A stretch of DNA of 64,000 bases from the NCBI GenBank assembly GCA_031415695.1, contig JANOSH010000046.1:62001-126000 (forward strand), in the 5' to 3' direction. Within the stretch, counting starts at the first letter, position 1; every line of letters begins with the position of its first letter. The position numbers and the translations under genes were made by a program. This stretch comes from JANOSH01 sp031415695. Lineage in GTDB: Bacteria > Actinomycetota > Acidimicrobiia > Acidimicrobiales > Ilumatobacteraceae. Below are positions 26,733 to 34,897 of the stretch, in pieces. Under the pieces are notes generated by a model, which saw nothing but the letters and a program-made list of their open reading frames with translations, was not told the DNA's origin and ran no database searches.

Positions 26733-26745
26733 CTACGCGTAGAGT
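26733..26745. promoter_or_regulatory. Candidate TetR operator overlapping ligase -10 box
   Basis: A perfect palindrome, CTACGCGTAG (26733-26742), lies between the divergent TetR and acyl-CoA ligase genes and overlaps TAGAGT (26740-26745), a plausible -10 box for the ligase. A repressor bound here would block both directions. Confidence 0.35.
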
Positions 26746-26772
26746 CGCGCTCAGGGACACCAAGGGGGCACT

Positions 26773-28461
26773 ATGTGGCTATCGGTCAGCGAACGACGCA
26801 GCGAGCTCGAAGCGCGATATCCGGCGTGGCCAGCCACGACCGTCGATCGGCACATCGCTGGTGTCACGACCGAATTTCCTGATCGGCCGTTCGTCATTAC
26901 CGACGAAGTCACCTGGTCATATCGCCACGTCGACGAGCGAGCGGAGAGTTTTGCCCGAGGCCTCAGGGCTTGCGGTGTGCAGCCAGGCGACCGGGTTGCC
27001 CTCGTCATTGCCAATAAACCCGAGTTCGTACCGCTAGCGCTGGCTGTTTGGCGACTCGGCGCGTCGGCCATTCCGGTCAACTTCTTGTTCAGGGCGCAAG
27101 AGTTGGCGTACGTCATCAGCCAGTCGGCCTGCACTGTGGTCGTCACGATGGACGAGTTCCGAGGTCTCGACTACATCGCCGCGTTCGACCAGATGGCACC
27201 GGGCTGGCAGCTCGGGCACCCAGCGGCGTTCCCGGGACTCGCTCGCGTCGTTGTCCTCGGTAACGCACCTGATGGTGTGCTCAGCGTCGATGATCTCGCC
27301 GAACTCGACGATGGCTTGGGTCCGGTGGCCTTCAACCCGTCAGCGCCACTCGACACGGCGGTAGTTATGTATACGTCGGGCACCACCGGGCTGCCCAAGG
27401 GAGTCATTCAAACCCACGATGGCATCTTGCGAACGGGGTATTCCACAGCCCATCACCGAGCATTTGAAGACGGGCGCCGCATTCTGTTCGCGCTACCGCT
27501 CTATCACGCGTTCGGGTTGGTCGAAGGACTGATTGCGGCGACCTTCGTCGGGGGCGCTGTTATCCCCCAACCGATCTTCGACCCTGCGGCAACGCTCGCT
27601 GGCATCGAGCGACATAAGGCCTCCGATCTGCTCCTCGTACCAACGATGAGCGTCGCCATCCTCGAACATCCAGATCGGCACCAGTACGACCTGTCGTCCA
27701 TGCGATCGGTGCTGGCCGGTGCTGCGCCAACTCCGGTTTGGGTCTGGCAACAACTCAAAGACCTGCTCGGTATCGACGAGGTGTTTACCGGTTACGGCAT
27801 GACCGAACTCACGGCGGCAACGACGTTTACAGCACCTGGCGACCCGCTCGACGTAGTGAACGCCACGGTTGGTACACCCAAGGATGCAGGACGCGCAGGT
27901 GTGGCCGAGTGGGGTGGAAAGATCGCTCAATACGCCACGTGCGATCCCTTCACCGGCGAACTGCTTTCAACCGGCAGCGAGGGCGAGTTAGTGGCACGCG
28001 GCCCGACGACCACGCCCGGGTATTTCGCCAACCCGGTCGAGACCGCCAAGCTGCTACTCGCCGACGGTTGGGTGCGGTCTGGCGACCTGGGTCGCGTGCG
28101 GCCCGACGGTTACCTGCAACTCACCGGTCGTTCGAAGGAACTGTATAAGTCGGGCGGCGAGTTGGTGGCGCCCAAGGAGGTCGAAGACATTCTCCTTGAC
28201 TACCCCGGTGTTGCTCAGGCGTTCGTGATCGGGCTGCCCGACGACCGGTGGGGCGAGATTGGGTGTGCTTGCCTAGTGCTGGCTCCGGGTGCCACCGAGC
28301 CAACCGAGGACGCCGTTCTCGAATTCTGCAAACCGCAGCTTGCCAAGTTCAAATGGCCGCGAAAGGTCATGTTCCTGACAGCGGCCGAGTTACCGGCAAC
28401 ACCTACCGGCAAGGTGCAAAAGTTCCGACTTATCGAAATGGCGCAGAAACGACTTACGTAA
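26773..28461 (+). CDS. AMP-dependent acyl-CoA synthetase (FadD-like)
   Basis: A 562-residue adenylate-forming ligase that activates a carboxylic acid to its CoA thioester. The ATP loop is VVMYTSGTTGLPKGVIQTH, followed by FTGYGMTELTAATTF, the SGDLGRVRPDGYLQLTGRSKE hinge region (shown within limits) and the catalytic lysine in ATPTGKVQKFRL. It has a strong ribosome site (AAGGGGG) before ATG 26773. Divergent from TetR. It is likely the entry enzyme for the acid degraded by the nearby Rieske/SDR or beta-oxidation genes. Its 3' end is overlapped by a decayed esterase on the other strand. Confidence 0.9.
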   Translation: MWLSVSERRSELEARYPAWPATTVDRHIAGVTTEFPDRPFVITDEVTWSYRHVDERAESFARGLRACGVQPGDRVALVIANKPEFVPLALAVWRLGASAIPVNFLFRAQELAYVISQSACTVVVTMDEFRGLDYIAAFDQMAPGWQLGHPAAFPGLARVVVLGNAPDGVLSVDDLAELDDGLGPVAFNPSAPLDTAVVMYTSGTTGLPKGVIQTHDGILRTGYSTAHHRAFEDGRRILFALPLYHAFGLVEGLIAATFVGGAVIPQPIFDPAATLAGIERHKASDLLLVPTMSVAILEHPDRHQYDLSSMRSVLAGAAPTPVWVWQQLKDLLGIDEVFTGYGMTELTAATTFTAPGDPLDVVNATVGTPKDAGRAGVAEWGGKIAQYATCDPFTGELLSTGSEGELVARGPTTTPGYFANPVETAKLLLADGWVRSGDLGRVRPDGYLQLTGRSKELYKSGGELVAPKEVEDILLDYPGVAQAFVIGLPDDRWGEIGCACLVLAPGATEPTEDAVLEFCKPQLAKFKWPRKVMFLTAAELPATPTGKVQKFRLIEMAQKRLT

Positions 28462-28835
28462 CAGCTGTTGCACGAATTGACCGAGATGATCGACAGCCTC
28501 GGTCGCCTCGGGGACTCGGCCGGCGAACACATGCCATACGAAGATCGAATCGTCGACAAGGATTTCGGCCGCGCCTACCTGAAGTCGGGTCTCGGGTGCC
28601 AGCACGAAGCCGCCGCCGTGCAGGAAGAACACAACTCGATCTTCGATCGCGCCCGGGGCCGACACCCACTCAACCGGCAATCCACCCAGCGACGTTGACT
28701 CCACTCTGACGTCGTCGGCCATCGAGAACGCCGCGCTTTCCATACCCGCACGACTACGTTCGATGTCGAACGGGCACGTGGCGTTGCAGCTCATGCAGTC
28801 GCGCAACCAGCTTGTCGAACATGTGGGCTTGCCAT
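28390..28835 (-). pseudogene. Decayed HSL-family alpha/beta hydrolase (frameshift and internal deletions)
   Basis: Minus-strand sequence retains pieces of a hormone-sensitive-lipase-type esterase. The first is MFDKLVARLHELQRH, from ATG 28822. After a frameshift comes PFDIERSRAGMESAAF, with GLPVEWVSAPGA and the oxyanion FLHGGGFVLAPE near 28620. Then without interval come LQVGAAEILVDDS (normally the catalytic Asp region) and VWHVFAGRVPEATEAVDHLG (catalytic His region). The nucleophile GDSAGG block, about 150 residues, is missing, and there is a second small deletion between DDS and VWHVF. The remaining frame is open for 157 codons, yet it cannot form an active esterase. Overlaps the ligase 3' end by 72 bp. 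Confidence 0.8.
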
Positions 28836-28883
28836 GAAACCACCATACTGTCGGGTGTCTCACGTTAACTGACCAGGAGTGCT

Positions 28884-29255
28884 ATGAACGACATCTGTCC
28901 TGAAGCAGTGGTGCGTCGTTACCTCTCGGTGCTGTACAACGAGCGGCGACTTGACCTCATTCCCGAGTTCATTGCCGATCCCGAGATTCGTCACTCCCCC
29001 GGGTCCACCGTCGTCATGAGCCTGGCCGACAACACCGCCCGGTTAGAAAAGATGCTGGCCGAATGTACGGTGCTGCGATTTGAGCCAACCGTTGTCATCA
29101 CGCAAGGCGAGATGGTTTCGGTGGCATGGAACGGATGGTCGACCCAGACCAGCGGCAAATCCTACGAGTTCGCCGCCGTCGAGTTGTTCCGGGTACAGAA
29201 TGGCAAAATCGTCGAGATCTGGAACTCACGCGAGGCCCGCGGACACTGGTCGTGA
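28884..29255 (+). CDS. SnoaL-like (NTF2 fold) protein
   Basis: A 123-residue small cone-shaped NTF2-fold protein: AVVRRYLSVLYNERRLDLIP, then a core ending AAVELFRVQNGKIVEIWN, a standard SnoaL-like C-terminus. Such proteins act as cyclases, isomerases or hydrolases on polyketide, steroid or epoxide substrates; the active-site residues cannot be assigned here. AGGAG ribosome site before ATG 28884. Its stop overlaps the GTG start of the phosphotransferase by 4 bp, so the two are translationally coupled. Confidence 0.8.
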   Translation: MNDICPEAVVRRYLSVLYNERRLDLIPEFIADPEIRHSPGSTVVMSLADNTARLEKMLAECTVLRFEPTVVITQGEMVSVAWNGWSTQTSGKSYEFAAVELFRVQNGKIVEIWNSREARGHWS

Positions 29256-30226
29256 CTCTCGACGCGAGCCGGCTACGCGAGTGGCTGGGGGCCGAGACAC
29301 TTATCGTCGATGGTCGGCCAACATCGGGTGGTTGGTCAAACGAGACCATCTTTATTCGAGCCGATGGCCGGCCCCTGGTCGTACGCATGAGCCCCACGGG
29401 GCCGGCAATGTTTCCGTCGTACGATCTCAGTATTCAGGTTCGCTGTCTGGAGTTAGGGGCAACGGCAGGTTTGCCCGTGCCCGCACTTGTTAGTTGGCAA
29501 CCTGACCCCTCCACCCTGGGCCAACCGTTCTTTGTGATGGAGCATCTGGTTGGTCGGGTCCCTGCCGATAGCGACCCACCCTTCACTAAAGCCGGGTTTG
29601 TGTTCGACGCTACGGACGAGCAGCGCGAGCATCTTTGCCGACAAGCCGTGCACGCCATCGCCGCGGTACACGCAGTGGCACCACCCGAATTTCTCCCGGT
29701 TGGGCCAGACATCCGCTCTCACGTCGATTCCACCGCGAGGCTGCAACACTGGGCCGACATTCACCACAGCGACGTGGTTCGTGCCCATGCCCGACTCGTG
29801 GCCGATTCGCCCGATGACGACACGCCTATCGGGTTGCTATGGGGCGATGCTCGGCCAGCAAACATGGTGATCAATGACACGTTCGACGTGGTTGGGTTGC
29901 TCGACTGGGAACTTGCCGCCAGCGGCCCAGGCGAATTCGACCTCGCATGGTTCCTCGAAATGAACCGTATGCGGTCGGTCGGTGCCGGCATCGCCTCGCT
30001 CCCTGGTTTCCTGAGCGACGATGCGACCTGGGCATGCTGGGCCGACGCGATCGGGCGCACGCCTCGCCATATCGAGTGGCATCGGCTGTACGCCGCGTAC
30101 CGTGTTGCGGTGCTGTTCTTCTTGAACCTTCGAAGCGCAGTTGGCCAAGGCAGCTTGCGAGCCCAACACCGGGTGTTCACCGACAATCTCGCCACCCGAC
30201 GCCTGCGAGAACTCCTTGACCGCTGA
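29252..30226 (+). CDS. APH-type phosphotransferase (ACAD10/11-associated kinase-like)
   Basis: A 324-residue aminoglycoside-phosphotransferase-fold kinase. The P-loop-like start is TSGGWSNETIFIRADG with the ATP lysine/arginine strand PLVVRM. The catalytic loop is LLWGDARPANMVI (WGD in place of HGD, common in this subgroup) and the metal DWE follows in LLDWELAASGPGEFDLAW. The start is GTG 29252, overlapping the SnoaL stop. This subgroup is related to the kinase domain of ACAD10/11, which phosphorylates 4-hydroxyacyl-CoA. An ACAD11-type dehydrogenase lies at 41803 in this window, so a similar role is possible. Antibiotic resistance is less likely. Confidence 0.82.
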   Translation: MTLDASRLREWLGAETLIVDGRPTSGGWSNETIFIRADGRPLVVRMSPTGPAMFPSYDLSIQVRCLELGATAGLPVPALVSWQPDPSTLGQPFFVMEHLVGRVPADSDPPFTKAGFVFDATDEQREHLCRQAVHAIAAVHAVAPPEFLPVGPDIRSHVDSTARLQHWADIHHSDVVRAHARLVADSPDDDTPIGLLWGDARPANMVINDTFDVVGLLDWELAASGPGEFDLAWFLEMNRMRSVGAGIASLPGFLSDDATWACWADAIGRTPRHIEWHRLYAAYRVAVLFFLNLRSAVGQGSLRAQHRVFTDNLATRRLRELLDR

Positions 30227-30239
30227 AGTTCCCGTAGCG

Positions 30240-31157
30240 ATGCCGTATCAGGAACCCGAGTACTTGCCATGGGATGGCCGGCGCGTACCAATCACCTTCG
30301 TCGGCGGCTACCTCGGCGCCGGCAAGACCACAGCCATCAACGAGGTTCTTGCCTACGCCGACCGTCCCATCGCCGTGATCGTCAACGATGTCGGTGCCGT
30401 GAACATCGACGCGTCACTGATCCGTGGACGCCACGGCGACACCATCGAACTCACCAACGGCTGCGTGTGCTGCACATCGATCGAGGGAATGGGTGCTGCA
30501 CTTGACCAAATACGGGCCCGGCCAGAGCCGCCCGATAACATCATTGTGGAGCTCAGCGGAGTAGCGGAGCCGCAACGAATGCTGCCATGGGGGCAATCGG
30601 CAGGGTTCATCTTGGATGGCCTGGTGGTCGTAGTCGCCGCAGATCAGCTTGCCGACAGTGCGCTTCCTGGTTCGATCCAGACCCATCTCACCGACCAGAT
30701 TGTCGCGGCTGATCTCATCATCTTGACCAAGAACGATCTGGTCGACGAGGCGTCTACAGGCAGTGTCCGGGCTCGACTCGCTCTCCTGGCTCCCGGCACA
30801 CCCGTGTTCGACGGCGGACGCTATGCGGCGTCACCCGGGGCAGTCGGTCGGTTCCTAGCTCTCGGAGCCCGTCGACCCGTCGGCCCCAACTTGGTTCCCG
30901 ATTCAGCCCTGTTCGATGCCCACCACGTGGACCTGTTCCGGGTACCCGAATCGTTGAACCTTGCTGCCCTCGATGCGTGGTTGCGCCAGTTGCCGTCTCA
31001 ACTCACCGGCCAACTTGTTCGGGCTAAGGGCGTTGCCGACACGACCGATGTCGGGCTCGTGTTGGTGCAGGTTGTTGGTACCCGGTTCGAAATCACCGTG
31101 GTTCCAGAGGCCGAACGCCAAGCAGCCACCGACCTCGTCGTTATCTCCCTGAGATGA
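30240..31157 (+). CDS. CobW/YjiA-type P-loop GTPase, metal chaperone family
   Basis: A 305-residue CobW/P47K family GTPase. Seen: Walker A GGYLGAGKTTAINEV, the zinc-binding CxCC motif in TNGCVCCTS, VELSGVAEP (switch) and the GTP-specificity TKNDLVDE. The C-terminal CobW_C domain is short. Members insert or allocate Zn, Co or Fe to client enzymes. ATG 30240 is 13 bp after the kinase stop, giving a three-gene operon (SnoaL, kinase, CobW). A TTG near 30216 overlapping the previous stop is an alternative start. The 3' end overlaps a hydrolase gene by 17 bp. Confidence 0.87.
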   Translation: MPYQEPEYLPWDGRRVPITFVGGYLGAGKTTAINEVLAYADRPIAVIVNDVGAVNIDASLIRGRHGDTIELTNGCVCCTSIEGMGAALDQIRARPEPPDNIIVELSGVAEPQRMLPWGQSAGFILDGLVVVVAADQLADSALPGSIQTHLTDQIVAADLIILTKNDLVDEASTGSVRARLALLAPGTPVFDGGRYAASPGAVGRFLALGARRPVGPNLVPDSALFDAHHVDLFRVPESLNLAALDAWLRQLPSQLTGQLVRAKGVADTTDVGLVLVQVVGTRFEITVVPEAERQAATDLVVISLR

Positions 31158-31998
31158 CGGCTCGCGACGTCACGCCGTGATGGCGAATGTCTCGGGCAAT
31201 GGTCCACGGGTCTTGGAGCGGCCCGAAATGGCCAACGTTGTCGTAACGCACAAACTGCCCGCCCTGTAGCGCCGCTGCCAACGGAGGGGCGAGCAGGGCA
31301 GGCGTGGGATGCCCGTCGTCGTGACCGGCGCCAACCATCGTTGGCACCGCAAGGCCCTCGAGACCAGCCCAGGTCACGTGGCGACCGGCCTCAAACACAA
31401 GCGCCTCGTTCTCGGGCAGACAACACAGCCGCACTCGACCATCGGCGTCGTCAGCGAAACCGTTGTCGACATAGCCAGCCAAGACCCCAGCCTGCAGGCT
31501 ATTGAACGGCGGGCGGCTCGCATACCGGTAGAGGACCTCGGCGCGCGAGCCAAAGTCCGGCCGCCGGCGGCGAGCTGCGGCAGACATCACATTTTGTCCG
31601 TCGCTCGGGTAGCCGTCAGGGAACACGATTGGTTCAAACAGGTACAGCGAACAAAAGGTTCCCGGCTTGTTCAATTCGGCAAGAAGCAGCGTAGCGCCTC
31701 CCATGGAGTGACCAAATGCGTGAACCTGACCAACCCCGAGATGCTCGACCACCGCGCTCACGTCGTCCGCCATTCGGTACCAGCTGACGTCGATATCGGC
31801 TCCATTCGACGATCGACCATGACCTCGAAAATCGAAGGCCACAACTCGGAAGTTCGCTGTCAGTTCGTCGGCGAGTTGCTGATACATCGGACCACACAAA
31901 CCAGTGGCGTGTGCAATGAGCAGTACGTCGCCCGCACCACCAAGTTCGTAACCAACGATCTCGGAGCCATCAGCACTGGGAATCGTCCACGATGTCAT
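31141..31998 (-). CDS. Alpha/beta hydrolase (esterase/lactonase type), last gene of BVMO operon
   Basis: A 285-residue serine hydrolase. It contains IAHATGLCGPMYQQLADEL (oxyanion strand and helix), RGHGRSS, the nucleophile elbow AFGHSMGGATLLLAEL, and the catalytic His in NVGHFGPLQDP near the C-terminus. ATG 31998 is chosen because homology begins at SWTIPSADGSEIVGY; a longer frame from 32037 lacks support. It lies 100 bp downstream of a Baeyer-Villiger monooxygenase on the same strand, where an esterase would hydrolyse the ester or lactone formed. That role is inferred from position. Confidence 0.85.
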   Translation of the reverse strand: MTSWTIPSADGSEIVGYELGGAGDVLLIAHATGLCGPMYQQLADELTANFRVVAFDFRGHGRSSNGADIDVSWYRMADDVSAVVEHLGVGQVHAFGHSMGGATLLLAELNKPGTFCSLYLFEPIVFPDGYPSDGQNVMSAAARRRRPDFGSRAEVLYRYASRPPFNSLQAGVLAGYVDNGFADDADGRVRLCCLPENEALVFEAGRHVTWAGLEGLAVPTMVGAGHDDGHPTPALLAPPLAAALQGGQFVRYDNVGHFGPLQDPWTIARDIRHHGVTSRAVISGR

Positions 31999-32098
31999 CG
32001 TGGTATCTCTATCAGCGTTAAGGCCCAAGCAGAGCATTCACACTTCGACAAAACGGGTGCCGGCCGCTGCCACCTGCGCGAGCAGTTCTACCTGTCGG

Positions 32099-34012
32099 TC
32101 ATGTCGCACAGTTTGGCCCCCGTTGTGTGGCGATGAAGTCGTCGAGGTCGGGTTGTCGCGTCATACCCCAATAGTCGACGAGCCGAAATGGCATAGGTGA
32201 AACCACGCGTCCGCTGCGGTTCCTGTAATAAGTCGACATCCCGGGATGCGTCCACACCAGGTTCTCGTGCAAAGCATCGACCCGGGCAATGAACTCGTCT
32301 CGGCTGGCCGGGAGACAATCGAGCGAGGCGATGCTCTTTTCAGCCATCGCCACAACACAGCCGCCGATGTAACGGGCTTGGCATTCGCCGAGGAAGATCC
32401 CGCTGCCACCGTGCCCCATGTTGGTGTTGGGGCCAAACATACAAAAAAAGTTCGGGAAGCCAGGGACCGTAATGCCGAGGTAGGCGTGCGGGTTATCGTT
32501 GGCCCAGTCGTCGGCCAACGTGCGGCCGTGACGACCAACGATGCCGAGGCGCGCCGACAGATCCGTAACCGAAAACCCCGTCGACAATACCACTACGTCG
32601 GCGTTGCGCTGGGTGCCATCGGCGGTTACCACACCGCCGGACTCCACCCGCTCGATCGGCTCGGTTACGAGCTCAACAGTCGGTCGTCGAATTGCTTTGA
32701 ACCAGCCCTTGTCGAGCAGTATGCGTTTACCGTACGGCGGGTAGGTAGGAACACATTTCTCGATGAGGTCGGGTCGGCCTGCTAGCTCGCGCTCGATGTA
32801 GTCAGTGATCTCCTGGCGGTGGCGGTCATTGACTCGGTTGAGCGAACGTCCGGGATGGGGCCAGTCCGGGTCTTTGGCCAAGAAACGCAACAGCCCGTCG
32901 CCATATCGCCAAAACAGCGTGAACCGATTCCAAAGCGCATAGTACGCAACGTTCTCGAGTAACCACGGTGTACCCGGTCGCACCTCATCGTTGTACTCAG
33001 GAAGTTCGCGGACCCATTGCGGTGATCGCTGGTAGACAGTGACCGACGCAGCAGCGTCGACAATCGTGGGCACAATCTGCATCGCCGATGCGCCCGTACC
33101 GATGACTGCCACATGCTTGTCGGCGATGTCGAGATCGGTGGGCCAGCGAGCAGTATGAAACATCGGCCCGCTGAATTCATCGAGCCCGGCGATGACTGGT
33201 GTGACCGGTTCATTGAAGTGTCCAATAGCGCTGACAAACACAGCCGCCGACACCACGTCGTCGCCGATTGGCGTGCGCACAGTGATATCCCAACGTTGCG
33301 AATCGTCGTCCCAGATCGCGCCGGTAACCCGGGTGTTGAATCGAATATTCGGACGAAGCGTGAACGTATCGGCGTAACGCTCGGCATAGGCCTGCAACTC
33401 GGGCTGGCCCGAAAAGTATCGGCTCCACCCGTAGTTCGGGAACGCCGAGAACGAATAGAAATGGTTCGGCGTATCGACGCCGCATCCGGGGTACCGGTTC
33501 TCGAACCAAGTGCCGCCGACGTCGGGGTTCTTTTCGATAACGGTGTACTTAATGCCGAGCCGATCGAGTTGCACCGCAAGGCCCATGCCACTAAACCCCG
33601 CCCCGACAATCACAACATCGGGCGCTCCCGCACGGTCTCGCGCGGCATCGGACCACATCGGGTCGCTTGATGTGAAGCCCATGTCGTCGCGCATCATCGC
33701 GACGTACTCGCTTGGCACCTGTTCTCCCAGACAAACCGACATCAGTTCGCCCAGTAACTCGTTACCCGGGTCGTCTATTACCGGGCGCACCTCGCGTTCC
33801 AACATGTCGATGACGGTGGCGCGAATTTCAGCTTGGACATCGGGTGCATAGCCAGCCGTTGGGTCGGCAATGAGACGAACGTCGCGGGCCGGACGGTAGG
33901 GCGCCTCCAACCATCGGCGGTCACCGGTGAGATGAAACAGCGACATCACCAGAATGCGAAGGTCACCTGCAGCTACGGCCTCGTGCATGGTCGTGCGGTC
34001 GCTCGAGTTCAT
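32099..34012 (-). CDS. Baeyer-Villiger flavin monooxygenase (class B, HAPMO-like)
   Basis: A 637-residue FAD/NADPH Baeyer-Villiger monooxygenase that turns ketones into esters or lactones. FAD site: VVIVGAGFSGMGLAVQL. The BVMO fingerprint F-x-G-x-x-x-H-x-x-x-W-P is FSGPMFHTARWP. NADPH site: VAVIGTGASAMQIVP. An extra N-terminal region of about 130 residues, as in 4-hydroxyacetophenone monooxygenase, is present. Its ATG overlaps the stop of the upstream SDR by 4 bp and it precedes the hydrolase, so alcohol oxidation, Baeyer-Villiger oxidation and ester hydrolysis follow in order. Ketone or terpenoid/steroid side-chain substrates are plausible. Confidence 0.93.
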   Translation of the reverse strand: MNSSDRTTMHEAVAAGDLRILVMSLFHLTGDRRWLEAPYRPARDVRLIADPTAGYAPDVQAEIRATVIDMLEREVRPVIDDPGNELLGELMSVCLGEQVPSEYVAMMRDDMGFTSSDPMWSDAARDRAGAPDVVIVGAGFSGMGLAVQLDRLGIKYTVIEKNPDVGGTWFENRYPGCGVDTPNHFYSFSAFPNYGWSRYFSGQPELQAYAERYADTFTLRPNIRFNTRVTGAIWDDDSQRWDITVRTPIGDDVVSAAVFVSAIGHFNEPVTPVIAGLDEFSGPMFHTARWPTDLDIADKHVAVIGTGASAMQIVPTIVDAAASVTVYQRSPQWVRELPEYNDEVRPGTPWLLENVAYYALWNRFTLFWRYGDGLLRFLAKDPDWPHPGRSLNRVNDRHRQEITDYIERELAGRPDLIEKCVPTYPPYGKRILLDKGWFKAIRRPTVELVTEPIERVESGGVVTADGTQRNADVVVLSTGFSVTDLSARLGIVGRHGRTLADDWANDNPHAYLGITVPGFPNFFCMFGPNTNMGHGGSGIFLGECQARYIGGCVVAMAEKSIASLDCLPASRDEFIARVDALHENLVWTHPGMSTYYRNRSGRVVSPMPFRLVDYWGMTRQPDLDDFIATQRGPNCAT

Positions 34013-34827
34013 TGTTCCCCCAGCGCTGAAAGTGGATTCGGGTGACCGCTGCCTGCCGTGACCCCGCCATCGACAATCAAGTTTCCGCCCGTCATGAACG
34101 ATGCGTCGCGCGATGCCACGAACGCCACCGCCGCCGCAATCTCGTCGGGCTGGCCGAACCGACGAAGCGGTATCGCCAAGCGGTACGCGTCGGCTGCCCC
34201 CGGTGATGAGGTGACAGCAAGCGTCATAGGCGTATCGATCGCACCTGGCGACACGGCATTCACCCGAATTCCCACTGGCCCAAGCTCGATGGCCAAGCTG
34301 CGCGTGAAGTTGAGCACGCCAGCCTTTGCTGCACTGTACGACACCATGCCAGCGTCGCCGGTATGGGCGTTGAGCGATGCGACGTTGACGATGGACGAGA
34401 CGCTCAATCCATGTTGTTGTTCACGACTGGCCCGCAACGCTGGTAGCGCGCTTTGGCAGACATGGAACACAGCGGTGAGATTGCTATCGATAGTGCGCTG
34501 CCAATGCCGAACGGTGACCGATTCGAACGGTGAAACCACAACTGAGCCGGCCGCGTTCACCACACTGTCGATACGACCAAAGGCTGCGACGGCCATTGCC
34601 ACGAGCCGGTCGACATCGTCTCGGTTCGACACGTCGGCGGGGGCGAACAACAGATGGTCCGAATCGAGCTCGGATAACGCTCCAGCACCACGTTCGGTGG
34701 ATCGACCGGCGATTACCACGTTGGCGCCTTCGTCGAGCAACCGACGGGCGCACGCTAAGCCGATGCCCGATGTACCACCGGTGACCACGACAACCTGGTC
34801 GGTGAAGCGAAGTGCACCCATACCCAT
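34009..34827 (-). CDS. SDR family alcohol dehydrogenase, first gene of BVMO operon
   Basis: A 272-residue classical SDR: VVTGGTSGIGLACARRLL, AAGSVVVSPFE, NVASLNAHTGDAGMVSYSAAKAG with the Ser/Tyr/Lys triad, and RVNAVSPGAIDTPMT. Start ATG 34827 is supported by a TANNNT box 6 nt before it; a second in-frame ATG lies two codons later. It would supply ketone to the downstream BVMO. Divergent from the acyl-CoA ligase gene at 34898, with facing promoters about 70 bp apart. Confidence 0.9.
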   Translation of the reverse strand: MGMGALRFTDQVVVVTGGTSGIGLACARRLLDEGANVVIAGRSTERGAGALSELDSDHLLFAPADVSNRDDVDRLVAMAVAAFGRIDSVVNAAGSVVVSPFESVTVRHWQRTIDSNLTAVFHVCQSALPALRASREQQHGLSVSSIVNVASLNAHTGDAGMVSYSAAKAGVLNFTRSLAIELGPVGIRVNAVSPGAIDTPMTLAVTSSPGAADAYRLAIPLRRFGQPDEIAAAVAFVASRDASFMTGGNLIVDGGVTAGSGHPNPLSALGEQ

Positions 34828-34833
34828 CGGGCG

Positions 34834-34839
34834 ACGCTA
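34834..34839 (-). promoter_or_regulatory. Putative -10 box, SDR-BVMO operon
   Basis: Minus-strand TAGCGT is followed by 6 nt and ATG 34827, so the operon mRNA is probably leaderless. Confidence 0.4.
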
Positions 34840-34885
34840 ACCCCCTGGTCCCGACACGACAATTTGGATGGGCTGCACCCGGCAG

Positions 34886-34891
34886 TAACAT
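34886..34891 (+). promoter_or_regulatory. Putative -10 box, acyl-CoA ligase gene
   Basis: TAACAT lies 6 nt before ATG 34898, divergent from the SDR promoter. Confidence 0.4.
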
Positions 34892-34897
34892 CGGGCG

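Noticed and set aside
29252..30226. Aminoglycoside resistance gene
   Set aside because: The WGDARPAN loop and operon context fit the metabolic APH-like kinases better than resistance enzymes.
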